DNA of 9,670 bases from Bacteroidales bacterium 45-6 (GCA_001897035.1 MKRS01000364.1:1-9670), one strand, 5' to 3'. Counted from the stretch's first letter, positions 1-7,436 are shown. Notes: generated by a model not told the origin, from the letters alone. Numbers and translations: made by a program.

Positions 1-782
1 AATCGGTCGTGAAAGAAAATCAGCAACCACTTACCCCACGGCAAGCTTCAGAAAAAATCCATGCCTTGTTTCCAAATATCGAAATAAAAGGAATTTCCAT
101 CCCTCTGAAAAAAGAGGGCGCTTACCGCTTTGATGGAAACATAGAGGGCAAATCCAAAACCGGGAAGCGGCTGATGCTGATCGTGGATCAATATTCAGGA
201 AAGATATTGCTCGACAGCGAAACCGATTTCCCCGACACCGGCAATTCCTACCTGAGCTGGGTGACGCCGCTGCATTTCGGCACTTTCGGCGGATGGCCTA
301 CTCGCATCCTGGCACTATTGGGAAGCTTGATGCTGCCCGTGATGTTTGTCAGCGGATTTATCATTTGGTGGTCGAGGTATCGAAGCCGCCGCAAACGGCA
401 GGCGGCCAGCATTGCAAGCTCTCAGGTGAAGGAATCGATGGTTCGAAAGACAGAGGAAGGAAAGGGTTTCCGCCATTATTTTGTGCAGGGTCTAAAGTAT
501 GCGACTGTCATTTTCTTCGGAGCCTTTGCCACCGGTTTCCTGTACGGGCTCATTTCGGGTGTGGTGATCCCTCCAGCCGTATTCGTGGCGTATTATACTG
601 CAATTATCGTACTGATTAACTTTGTGTTTGCCATAGGTGCATTCCTCGTCTATCTGGTTCGATTGGCATTCAGCAGAAATAGCCATTCGTTGTTGAAATA
701 CACGGCCTATTCCCTGGCCTTCGTGCTGGTATTCCTACCTTTAGTGGTGGTCATGAATGTATTCGACCTGAATATTTTCTAA
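1..782 (+). CDS. PepSY-associated transmembrane protein, 3' part
   Basis: The reading frame is open to the left edge, so the GTG at base 9 is probably internal and the gene is cut by the window. Counting from that GTG, residues 5-75 look like a PepSY domain ending in DQYSGKIL. Then comes the family signature, an LHFGTFGG motif (88-95) leading into a membrane helix (about 98-121) that ends in FIIWWSRYRSRRKR. Three more hydrophobic helices follow (about 163-185, 190-218 and 231-250). PepSY-TM proteins are inner-membrane proteins often found beside iron or siderophore uptake genes and are suspected to act in metal reduction or envelope regulation; the substrate here is unknown. The missing N-terminal part would normally hold another helix and more periplasmic sequence. 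The basic stretch after the first helix suggests a cytoplasmic loop. The neighbour dacB is convergent and unrelated. The family call is fairly sure; the function is not. Confidence 0.8.
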   Translation, partial: SVVKENQQPLTPRQASEKIHALFPNIEIKGISIPLKKEGAYRFDGNIEGKSKTGKRLMLIVDQYSGKILLDSETDFPDTGNSYLSWVTPLHFGTFGGWPTRILALLGSLMLPVMFVSGFIIWWSRYRSRRKRQAASIASSQVKESMVRKTEEGKGFRHYFVQGLKYATVIFFGAFATGFLYGLISGVVIPPAVFVAYYTAIIVLINFVFAIGAFLVYLVRLAFSRNSHSLLKYTAYSLAFVLVFLPLVVVMNVFDLNIF

Positions 783-860
783 CACGATGCCTCTGTGCCG
801 AACTGTATTTACCAAAGCCAAAGTGAGACTACGATAGCATTGGCAAGTATCCGGAAGCAT

Positions 861-2285
861 TCAAAGCACCGACAACAGGAGCTTCTCGATATTCCTGACC
901 ACCTCTTTCCGGGAACCGTCAAACTTGTTCACCATCACGGTGAACGCATATTTGCGGTCGCCATCAATCAGGTAGCCTGCAAAACACTGCACGCCTGATA
1001 TACTGCCGCTCTTCGCCCTTATTTTTCCGCTCAAACGGGTTTCTTTCAGCAAATTTTTGACAGTACCTTCCTCGCCTGCTTTCGGAAAAGACTCGAAGAA
1101 GGAGTCGCGGTTGCTTCCCTGCTGCATCTTGACCAGGACGTCCGTCATGAATTCCGGCGTGACGCCATCTTGCGGACTCAATCCGCAGCCATCGTACATC
1201 AACAGCGAGGAAGCATCCAGTCCTTTTGAACTCCAAAATGATTTGATTTTATCTATCCCGTTCTTGAGGGCATTCAGAGATGTATTTGAATGATCGGAAA
1301 CACCAATCGTGCGGATCAGGTGTTCGGCATAGTGGTTGTTGCTACGCACATTTATTTGGCGCACAATGTCTTTCAGGGGAGGCGAAACATGTTCGTAGAA
1401 AGGTTTCAGGTGGCTTGAATCAGAATGTCTCCCTCGAACAGTCTTGTAATCAACCACTGTAATTCCATCGAAACGGAGTTCGTCCGCAAAGCTTTTTGCA
1501 AGCAACAATCCCGGATCGGGAATATCGCCCTTGATGGAAAAACTGCTTCTTCCGGCAGGAATATTGCCCGTGATGCGGCGGTCGTTCGAAAACGGAATGC
1601 CGTGGATGTATCCGTTGTCTTGCCCCGAAATGTTCAATTGCATATTGTTCTGAAACGTAAGCTCGGGAATATTGGGTTCCATCTGGATGATGACCGCACC
1701 GCTATTGCTGTCCAAGGTATTGAAGTAAATTTTGTAGCTGTTGTCCACAAAGCTGATGCCATAAGCCCCGGCTGCGTAATAGTTGCCAATGTCTTCCCAA
1801 GTCCATTGGTCGGAAATGCCGTCATATCCAAAGAGGCTGTCATCCACCAGCACGTGCAACGGCTTCTTGGAAAATTTGTTATCTTTCACCTCGGAAGTCC
1901 ATTTGGAAAGAAAATTCCTTGATTTGTCGTCCGAATATTCGCTGCCGAGGGTCGGGTCTCCACTTCCGGTGACCACCAAAATGGAATCTTCCTCCGAGAA
2001 AGAAAGCTTCGTCCGGTAGCGGTAGTTGTCACCCAAAATCTCCAGTGCGGAAGCAGTCGTCACCACCTTCATGATGGATGCGGGAGTCAGGAGCTTGTCC
2101 TGGTTGTAGGCATACCGGGTTTTCCCATTAAAGTCCTTGACACAAAAGCCAATCAATGCGTGCTTCAATCCGGGAGAAGCAATAAATTGCGCCACAGCCG
2201 ACGAGTCGTTTTGCGCCCAAAGAGACGGCGCAAACATTAGCCAAAGAATGGTTTTGAAAAAAATGTGTTTCATTGCCTGCATCAT
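861..2285 (-). CDS. dacB: D-alanyl-D-alanine carboxypeptidase/endopeptidase (PBP4, S13 family)
   Basis: This is a 474-residue periplasmic penicillin-binding protein that trims peptidoglycan side chains (DD-carboxypeptidase) and cuts cross-links (DD-endopeptidase). The three active-site motifs are present in order: SIMK (Ser70, Lys73), SNN (315-317) and KSG (425-427). The long insertion between the first two motifs is typical of class C low-molecular-mass PBPs. Residues 1-24 form a signal peptide with hydrophobic core FFKTILWLMFAP and probable cleavage after SLWA; there is no lipobox. The start could be either of the first two Met codons or Met5 (ATG at 2271-2273); all give a workable signal peptide and none has a clear ribosome binding site. 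The usual DGSGLS motif reads DGCGLS (365-370). The gene stands alone, convergent with the PepSY gene (78-base gap with no convincing terminator) and separated from carB by that operon's terminator. Confidence 0.95.
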   Translation of the reverse strand: MMQAMKHIFFKTILWLMFAPSLWAQNDSSAVAQFIASPGLKHALIGFCVKDFNGKTRYAYNQDKLLTPASIMKVVTTASALEILGDNYRYRTKLSFSEEDSILVVTGSGDPTLGSEYSDDKSRNFLSKWTSEVKDNKFSKKPLHVLVDDSLFGYDGISDQWTWEDIGNYYAAGAYGISFVDNSYKIYFNTLDSNSGAVIIQMEPNIPELTFQNNMQLNISGQDNGYIHGIPFSNDRRITGNIPAGRSSFSIKGDIPDPGLLLAKSFADELRFDGITVVDYKTVRGRHSDSSHLKPFYEHVSPPLKDIVRQINVRSNNHYAEHLIRTIGVSDHSNTSLNALKNGIDKIKSFWSSKGLDASSLLMYDGCGLSPQDGVTPEFMTDVLVKMQQGSNRDSFFESFPKAGEEGTVKNLLKETRLSGKIRAKSGSISGVQCFAGYLIDGDRKYAFTVMVNKFDGSRKEVVRNIEKLLLSVL

Positions 2286-2325
2286 GTATGTTGTGCCAAT
2301 TTCAAATCAGCCGTTATCGCTTTTG

Positions 2326-2355
2326 CAAAAGTATTGTTTTCATGGAAAAATGAAA
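2326..2355 (-). promoter_or_regulatory. Probable dacB promoter
   Basis: On the minus strand TACTTTTG (2333 down to 2326) matches the Bacteroidota -7 consensus TAnnTTTG. An upstream TTTC (2355-2352) lies 18 bases away as a weak -33 element; a TTG at 2358-2356 is an alternative. The box ends about 40 bases before the first ATG of dacB, giving a short leader. It lies downstream of the carAB terminator, consistent with independent transcription. Confidence 0.5.
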
Positions 2356-2426
2356 CAAGAATCTTCATAAAAAGGACAAAAACACAACAGTTTCACCCTT
2401 TGTCCTTGCGTAAAGAAACGAATCTG

Positions 2427-2474
2427 GAAAAAGAGAAGAGGCTGCCATAAGATCAATTCCATGACAGCCCCTCC
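2427..2474 (-). terminator. Intrinsic terminator of the carAB operon
   Basis: About 31 bases past the carB stop, the minus strand folds into a stem of about 14 pairs with three G-U pairs: the arm at 2474-2461 pairs with the arm at 2448-2435, with a 12-base loop between them. A T-rich run (TCTTTTTCC on the transcript) follows directly. This is a strong rho-independent terminator separating carB from dacB. Confidence 0.9.
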
Positions 2475-2504
2475 ATTTTTAGTTGAAAGTCAATATATTA
2501 CTAT

Positions 2505-5500
2505 TTATTCATATTCGTCCCAAGCCTTGATCTCGATGTTGTCCACGTCCAACTGGCAGAACGACTGAATGAAGGCCGATGCCAGACGGAAGTTGGTCAA
2601 CAAAGGCACATTGAAGTCAATTGCTGCACGACGGATTTTGTATCCGTTATCTAACTCGCTGGCCGTGAAATTTTTCGGAATATTGACCACCAAGTCCAGC
2701 TCTTTGTTTTGGATCATCTCCAAAGCATTGGGCTTTTGCTCGTCGTTAGGCCAATACACTTGTATGGAAGGGATTTCATTTTCCAACAAAAAGCGGTGAG
2801 AACCCCCAGTCGCATAAATGGTGTAACCGTTTTTATGGAGCAACTGAGCTGCTTCCAAAAGTCCCACTTTGGATTTGACCGGTCCGGTGGAGAACAGCAC
2901 GTTCTTCTTCGGGATCCGATGTCCAACCGATAGCATGGATTTGAGCATGGCATCGTGGAAAGTGGATCCGATACATCCCACTTCACCCGTAGAAGCCATG
3001 TCCACACCCAAAATCGGGTCGGCTTTTTGTAGGCGGGAGAATGAGAACTGGGAAGCCTTGATGCCCACGTAGTCGAGGTCGAAGTCGTTCTTGTTGGGCT
3101 TCTCCACTTTTTTGCCAAGCATGATTTTCGTAGCCAAATCGATGAAGTTCAATTTCAAGACTTTGGAAACAAACGGGAACGAGCGCGACGCACGCAAGTT
3201 ACATTCTATCACCTTGATGTCGTTGTCCTTTGCCAAAAATTGGATGTTGAATGGTCCTGAAATATTCAGTTCCTTGGCTATTTGACGGGCAATTTTCTTG
3301 ATCCGGCGAACCGTCTCGATATACAAGCGTTGTGCTGGAAATTGAATCGTAGCATCTCCCGAGTGAACCCCGGCAAACTCTACGTGTTCCGAGATGGCAT
3401 AGGCGATGATTTCTCCCTTGTCAGCCACAGCGTCTATTTCCACTTCTTTTGCATTCTCAATAAACTCACTGACAACTACTGGATATTGCTTTGAAACATC
3501 TGCCGCAAGTTGAAGGAAATTCACCAACTCCTCATCGTTAGAGCAAACATTCATCGCTGCACCCGAAAGCACATACGAAGGACGCACCAAAACGGGGTAG
3601 CCCACTTCGTCCACGAAGCCTTTGATGTCGTCTATCGATGTCAACTCTTGCCAACGTGGTTGGTCGATATGCGATTTGTCCAACATGCTTGAGAACTTGT
3701 GACGGTTTTCCGCATTGTCTATGCTTTGAGCCGTTGTCCCAAGAATATTTACCTTTTCATTGTCCAAACGTATAGCCAGATTATTGGGAATTTGTCCTCC
3801 CACCGAAAGAATTACCCCGTGAGGATTTTCCAATTCGATGATGTCCATCACCCGCTCAAAAGTCAACTCATCGAAGTAAAGACGGTCGCACATGTCGTAG
3901 TCGGTGGAAACCGTTTCCGGATTGTAGTTTATCATCACCGAACGCCATCCTTCGCGCTGTATGGCTTGCAAGGCATTCACCGAACACCAGTCGAACTCTA
4001 CGGACGAACCGATGCGGTAAGCCCCCGAACCAAGCACGATCACCGAGCGGTGGTCGCCCAAGTATTTCACGTCGTTGGCCGTGCCGTTGTATGTCAGGTA
4101 AAGATAATTCGTTTGCGCAGGATATTCGGCAGCCAAGGTGTCGATCTGCTTCACCACCGGAACAATTCCGTTCTGCTTGCGGATACGACGTATTTCTTCA
4201 GCAGATGTGTCAACCGCATCAGAATCCTTTCTTATCAGTTTTGCAATCTGAAAATCGGAAAATCCCATTTGCTTAGCCGTCCTGAGCAATTCAAGAGGCA
4301 GGGAATTGATGTCATCTATTTTTTCAAGCTTCTTGGAACAATCGTAGATATATTTCAATTTTTGAAGAAACCACCTGTCTATTTTGGTCAGCTCATGAAT
4401 CTGGTCGATGGTATAATCGAGGCTAAAAGCCTTTTCAATGCAAAAGATACGCTTGTCGGTCGGATTTTTGAGTGCTTCATCCAAATCATTTTCGATCTTC
4501 AATTCCTTGTTTCCGACAAATCCGTGGACACCCACATTAATCATCCGCAAGCCTTTTTGGATGGCTTCCTCGAAAGTGCGTCCGATGGACATAATCTCGC
4601 CCACCGACTTCATGCTGGAACCGATTTCTCTGGAAACTCCATGGAACTTGCCTAAGTCCCAGCGAGGGATCTTCACCACCACGTAGTCCAAAGCAGGTTC
4701 GAAAAAGGCACAAGTGGATTTGGTAACATTATTTTTCAGTTCGAACAATCCATATCCGAGACCAAGCTTGGCAGCCACAAAAGCTAGAGGATAGCCTGTT
4801 GCTTTGGAAGCCAAAGCAGAAGAACGGCTCAATCGGGCATTTACCTCAATCACGCGGTAATCCTCGGAGTTCGGGTCAAAAGCATATTGAACGTTACATT
4901 CGCCGACAATGCCGATGTGCTTCACGATGCGGATGGAGAGCTCGCGCAATTTATGATATTCGGAGTTGGTGAGGGTTTGCGATGGAGCCACTACAATACT
5001 TTCGCCTGTGTGGATCCCCAGCGGGTCAAAATTTTCCATATTACACACCGTCATACAGTTGTCGTAACGGTCGCGTACCACTTCGTATTCCACCTCTTTC
5101 CAGCCTTTCAGCGATTTTTCCACGAGCAACTGAGGCGAGAATGCAAAGGCCTTTTCAGCCAAGACACGCAGTTCGGCTTCGTTGTCGCAGAACCCTGAAC
5201 CCAATCCCCCAAGTGCGTAAGCGGCACGAACAATGATCGGATAACCGAGTTCGGCTGCGGCCTTCACCGCATTTTCCAAGTTTTCAACCGCAATGCTTTT
5301 GATGGTTTTCACATCAATCTGGTCGAGCTTCTTCACGAAAAGCTCGCGGTCTTCGGTGTCGATAATCGCCTGAACGGGAGTGCCTAATACCCGAATATTG
5401 TATTTTTCAAGAATTCCACTTTCGTAAAGTTGAACACCGCAGTTCAGCGCCGTTTGCCCTCCAAATGCGAGCAAGATCCCATCCGGGTTTTCTTTCTGGA

Positions 5501-5726
5501 TGACTTTCTCCACGAAATAAGGAGTGATCGGGAGGAAGTATATTTTATCGGCACTACCCTCCGAAGTTTGCACTGTGGCAATGTTTGGATTGATGAGTAC
5601 GGTCTCGATCCCTTCTTCCTTCAAGGCTTTCAATGCCTGCGAGCCGGAATAGTCGAATTCTCCCGCCTCACCGATTTTCAATGCTCCGGAACCAAGTACC
5701 AAAACTTTTTTTATGCTGCTATCCAT
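2505..5726 (-). CDS. carB: Carbamoyl-phosphate synthase large subunit
   Basis: This 1073-residue protein makes carbamoyl phosphate from bicarbonate, ammonia passed from CarA, and two ATP, feeding pyrimidine and arginine synthesis. The two homologous halves are visible. The N-terminal half opens with GSGALKIGEAGEFDYSG (12-28) and carries the first ATP-grasp domain (about 130-330). A linking/oligomerisation region spans about 425-550. The second half opens with GSGAYRIGSSVEFDW (566-580) and carries the second ATP-grasp domain (about 675-870). An MGS-like allosteric domain follows (about 935-1060; TGGS at 973-976), where nucleotides or ornithine act in relatives. The length equals that of the E. 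coli enzyme (1073). Several signatures resemble eukaryotic CPS1/CAD more than E. coli: YALGGLGSG (170-178), EVNARLSR (294-301), KIPRWDL (352-358) and IECNLRASRSFPFVSK (840-855). It is the second gene of the operon, 34 bases after carA, and is followed by a terminator. No frame damage is seen. Confidence 0.97.
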   Translation of the reverse strand: MDSSIKKVLVLGSGALKIGEAGEFDYSGSQALKALKEEGIETVLINPNIATVQTSEGSADKIYFLPITPYFVEKVIQKENPDGILLAFGGQTALNCGVQLYESGILEKYNIRVLGTPVQAIIDTEDRELFVKKLDQIDVKTIKSIAVENLENAVKAAAELGYPIIVRAAYALGGLGSGFCDNEAELRVLAEKAFAFSPQLLVEKSLKGWKEVEYEVVRDRYDNCMTVCNMENFDPLGIHTGESIVVAPSQTLTNSEYHKLRELSIRIVKHIGIVGECNVQYAFDPNSEDYRVIEVNARLSRSSALASKATGYPLAFVAAKLGLGYGLFELKNNVTKSTCAFFEPALDYVVVKIPRWDLGKFHGVSREIGSSMKSVGEIMSIGRTFEEAIQKGLRMINVGVHGFVGNKELKIENDLDEALKNPTDKRIFCIEKAFSLDYTIDQIHELTKIDRWFLQKLKYIYDCSKKLEKIDDINSLPLELLRTAKQMGFSDFQIAKLIRKDSDAVDTSAEEIRRIRKQNGIVPVVKQIDTLAAEYPAQTNYLYLTYNGTANDVKYLGDHRSVIVLGSGAYRIGSSVEFDWCSVNALQAIQREGWRSVMINYNPETVSTDYDMCDRLYFDELTFERVMDIIELENPHGVILSVGGQIPNNLAIRLDNEKVNILGTTAQSIDNAENRHKFSSMLDKSHIDQPRWQELTSIDDIKGFVDEVGYPVLVRPSYVLSGAAMNVCSNDEELVNFLQLAADVSKQYPVVVSEFIENAKEVEIDAVADKGEIIAYAISEHVEFAGVHSGDATIQFPAQRLYIETVRRIKKIARQIAKELNISGPFNIQFLAKDNDIKVIECNLRASRSFPFVSKVLKLNFIDLATKIMLGKKVEKPNKNDFDLDYVGIKASQFSFSRLQKADPILGVDMASTGEVGCIGSTFHDAMLKSMLSVGHRIPKKNVLFSTGPVKSKVGLLEAAQLLHKNGYTIYATGGSHRFLLENEIPSIQVYWPNDEQKPNALEMIQNKELDLVVNIPKNFTASELDNGYKIRRAAIDFNVPLLTNFRLASAFIQSFCQLDVDNIEIKAWDEYE

Positions 5727-5760
5727 GTTGAATAATTTGTCTTGATGAATGAATGTTTGA

Positions 5761-6843
5761 TTATTTTTTTCCGTTCACATAATCGATGAACATGTCGAAA
5801 AGAAACTCCGTATCAGTTGGTCCGCTTGATGCTTCGGGGTGGAACTGAGCCGAGAAGAAAGGTTTGGTCTTGTGGCGGATGCCTTCGTTGGTGCCGTCGT
5901 TCAGGTTGATGAAGAGAGGTTCCCAATCTGCTCCAAGGGACGAATTTGCGACCGCAAACCCGTGGTTTTGGGAAGTAATGAAGCACTTGTTGGTGCCCAC
6001 CATTTTCACCGGCTGGTTGTGGCTACGATGGCCGTATTTCAATTTGTAGGTGAAGGCACCGCCCGCTTTAGCCAGCAACTGGTTGCCCATGCAAATTCCG
6101 CAGATCGGTTTTTCGCCTTCCATTGCCTTGCGGATGTTCAGTACAGTGGGGTCGCAATAGTCAGGATTTCCAGGCCCGTTGGGTATGAACAAGCCGTCCC
6201 ATTCCAATTGGTTGAAGTCGTAATCCCACGGCACACGTATCACGGTCACATTGCGTTTGAGCAGGCAGCGGATGATGTTGTGCTTGACTCCACAGTCCAC
6301 CAACACAATTTTGAGATCGCCGTCACCATACGTGATAACCTCCTTGCAACTTGCCTTGGCCACCTGGTTTTCCTTGTCAGGATCCACAAAATCCACTTCG
6401 TCGGCATTGCTGAAAACGATTTTTCCTTTCATCGAACCCTTTTCGCGCAAGATTTTCGTCAATTCCCGGGTGTCGATGCCATAAATTCCAGGCACATCGT
6501 TCTCGATCAGCCAATCTCCCAAGCTTTTTTTGGCATTCCAGTGAGAATAGTCTTTGGAATATTCGGAAACGATCAAACCCGTAACCTGAATCTTTTCAGA
6601 CTCGTAGAAATCTGCAATCCCGTTGGTAAACGTGCCATCCGGAACGCCGTAGTTTCCAACCAGAGGATAGGTAATTGTCAAAATCTGACCCAGATAGGAT
6701 GGGTCGGTCAAACTCTCGGGATACCCCACCATTGCTGTGTTGAAGACCACTTCACCACCAACGGCTTTTTCCGCACCGAAAGATTTCCCTTCAAAAATCG
6801 TTCCGTCATCAAGAATCAACTGAACAGGTTTGTCTGCTTGCAT
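5761..6843 (-). CDS. carA: Carbamoyl-phosphate synthase small (glutaminase) subunit
   Basis: This 360-residue subunit hydrolyses glutamine and channels ammonia to CarB. The N-terminal CPSase-specific domain covers about residues 1-150 (LDDGTIFEGKSFG near the start, FNTAMVGYPESLTDPSY at 34-50). The class I glutamine amidotransferase domain covers about 177-357 and keeps the triad: nucleophile Cys251 in GICMGNQ, His335 and Glu337 in QFHPE. PNGPGNP (221-227) and SQNHGFAV (291-298) are further conserved sites. The usual GICLGHQ reads GICMGNQ, with Asn254 for His; the catalytic residues are unaffected. It is slightly shorter than E. coli CarA (382). The start chosen is the ATG at 6843, which gives a normal family N-terminus; no clear Shine-Dalgarno is seen. 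It leads the operon and is preceded by a likely attenuator. Confidence 0.97.
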   Translation of the reverse strand: MQADKPVQLILDDGTIFEGKSFGAEKAVGGEVVFNTAMVGYPESLTDPSYLGQILTITYPLVGNYGVPDGTFTNGIADFYESEKIQVTGLIVSEYSKDYSHWNAKKSLGDWLIENDVPGIYGIDTRELTKILREKGSMKGKIVFSNADEVDFVDPDKENQVAKASCKEVITYGDGDLKIVLVDCGVKHNIIRCLLKRNVTVIRVPWDYDFNQLEWDGLFIPNGPGNPDYCDPTVLNIRKAMEGEKPICGICMGNQLLAKAGGAFTYKLKYGHRSHNQPVKMVGTNKCFITSQNHGFAVANSSLGADWEPLFINLNDGTNEGIRHKTKPFFSAQFHPEASSGPTDTEFLFDMFIDYVNGKK

Positions 6844-6907
6844 TTGCTGTTTAAATATATATGTTTAAATAACTTAGCTATTTCGAACAAAAATCAGGTA
6901 AATATAT

Positions 6908-6946
6908 AAAAAAAAGGAACTCGATACCTTCGTACCTGTTCCCTTT
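6908..6946 (-). terminator. Terminator-like hairpin in the carA leader (probable attenuator)
   Basis: On the minus strand the outer arms AAAGGGAAC (6946-6938) and GTTCCTTTT (6920-6912) give nine pairs, one of them G-U. An asymmetric internal loop (A against GA) leads to an inner stem GGTAC/GTATC with a GAAG tetraloop. The transcript continues with more T residues (an 8-T run at 6915-6908). It ends 64 bases upstream of the carA ATG and points toward carA, so it would stop transcription before the operon unless overridden. It could instead end an upstream transcript, but no minus-strand gene is visible there. Confidence 0.75.
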
Positions 6947-6950
6947 GTCG

Positions 6951-6980
6951 CTATATTTTAATTTTTTGTTTCTTTTTCAT
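6951..6980 (-). CDS. Possible leader peptide MKKKQKIKI of the car operon
   Basis: An ATG at 6980-6978 opens a nine-codon frame (MKKKQKIKI) that stops with TAG at 6953-6951, four bases before the outer stem of the attenuator hairpin. A ribosome reaching the stop would cover the 5' arm of the hairpin, the geometry expected of translation-coupled attenuation. Five of nine residues are Lys, all in A-rich codons, so the frame could also be a chance product of an A-rich stretch. No clear ribosome binding site precedes it; a three-codon frame (ATG AGT ATT TGA) overlaps its start region. No Arg codons are present, which argues against simple arginine sensing. Confidence 0.35.
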   Translation of the reverse strand: MKKKQKIKI

Positions 6981-7017
6981 CAAATACTCATGAATCGTCG
7001 TGTGAATATCTGAAATG

Positions 7018-7048
7018 CAAAGGTAAGGATAATTATTGGATTATGAAA
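7018..7048 (-). promoter_or_regulatory. Probable carAB promoter
   Basis: On the minus strand TACCTTTG (7025-7018), followed by CA, matches the Bacteroidota -7 consensus TAnnTTTG exactly. TTTC at 7048-7045 lies 19 bases upstream as a one-mismatch -33 element. Transcription would start near 7010, giving a leader of about 165 bases that includes the small reading frame and the hairpin before carA. Confidence 0.6.
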
Positions 7049-7108
7049 CGAATTTGAGATTTCAATTTGACATATTTCGGCAAAATGCAGAAAAACACAT
7101 ATTAACTG

Positions 7109-7357
7109 TTGAATAACAAAATCTCACATCAACCATCTCGGTCAATTTATTTGCCATATTGGCTATTGACCAGCCCTTTGAATAAAGCAGGACATCATTC
7201 GAAGAAAGGTCTCGATGTGACCAACTATACGGTTAATCATCTCAAATACAAGCAACAAGAATCAGTTACGACAGACGTGCAAGTTGGCCTCACTCCCGAA
7301 TCCCAATCGATGATATACAGGAACAAATTACTTGAACTGCTTATAGATAAGTTATAA
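7109..7357 (+). CDS. Hypothetical protein or gene remnant, 82 codons
   Basis: I do not recognise this frame. It opens with TTG soon after an in-frame stop and has no ATG until near its end (ATG at 7310); a GTG at 7217 is another possible start. The predicted product is hydrophilic in its second half and ends in an amphipathic, helix-like stretch (IYRNKLLELLIDKL). No signal peptide, membrane helix or known motif is visible. The stop codon overlaps a good intrinsic terminator on the same strand, which is the best argument that something is transcribed in this direction. The weak start, lack of an exact TAnnTTTG promoter, and a dyad inside the first third leave three readings: a small ORFan gene, the 3' remnant of a larger gene, or a non-coding RNA. 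Coding is less than even odds. Confidence 0.3.
   Translation: MNNKISHQPSRSIYLPYWLLTSPLNKAGHHSKKGLDVTNYTVNHLKYKQQESVTTDVQVGLTPESQSMIYRNKLLELLIDKL
7140..7171. repeat. Nested inverted repeat
   Basis: GGTCAAT (7140-7146) pairs perfectly with ATTGACC (7165-7171). Inside it GCCA (7153-7156) pairs with TGGC (7160-7163) around TAT. The two stems are separated by six bases on one side and one on the other. It could be a protein-binding dyad or an RNA hairpin. It lies within the hypothetical frame and has no T-tract. Confidence 0.5.
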
Positions 7358-7378
7358 CCGATGAAGGTATCGGTTTTT
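7356..7378 (+). terminator. Intrinsic terminator after the hypothetical frame
   Basis: AACCGAT (7356-7362) pairs with ATCGGTT (7369-7375) around the loop GAAGGT, and a T run ends at 7378. The left arm begins in the TAA stop of the 82-codon frame. In the other direction no T-tract follows, so it acts on plus-strand transcripts. Confidence 0.7.
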
Positions 7379-7436
7379 AAACAAATCCCCCCTAAATCAT
7401 ACGCAGATAGCTATATTTGAAATTAATTGTTTATTT

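Noticed and set aside
817..844. GCCAA/TTGGC inverted repeat between the convergent PepSY and dacB genes
   Set aside because: Only five pairs with an 18-base loop and no T-tract on either strand; too weak for a terminator.
3699..4655. 318-codon plus-strand frame opposite carB
   Set aside because: It is antisense to well-conserved CarB sequence with no recognisable motifs or promoter.
6888..6895. Second carA promoter GATTTTTG downstream of the hairpin
   Set aside because: It differs from TAnnTTTG at the first base pair of the box (GA for TA) and has no -33 element at proper spacing.
5839..6909. 356-codon plus-strand frame opposite carA
   Set aside because: It lies wholly opposite a clear carA gene, its product resembles no family, and it follows from codon composition on the other strand.
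6916..7372. Shared 10-mer GAAGGTATCG in the carA leader hairpin (minus) and the 7356 terminator (plus)
   Set aside because: A 10-base match between two places in a window this size is expected by chance, and the surrounding stems differ.
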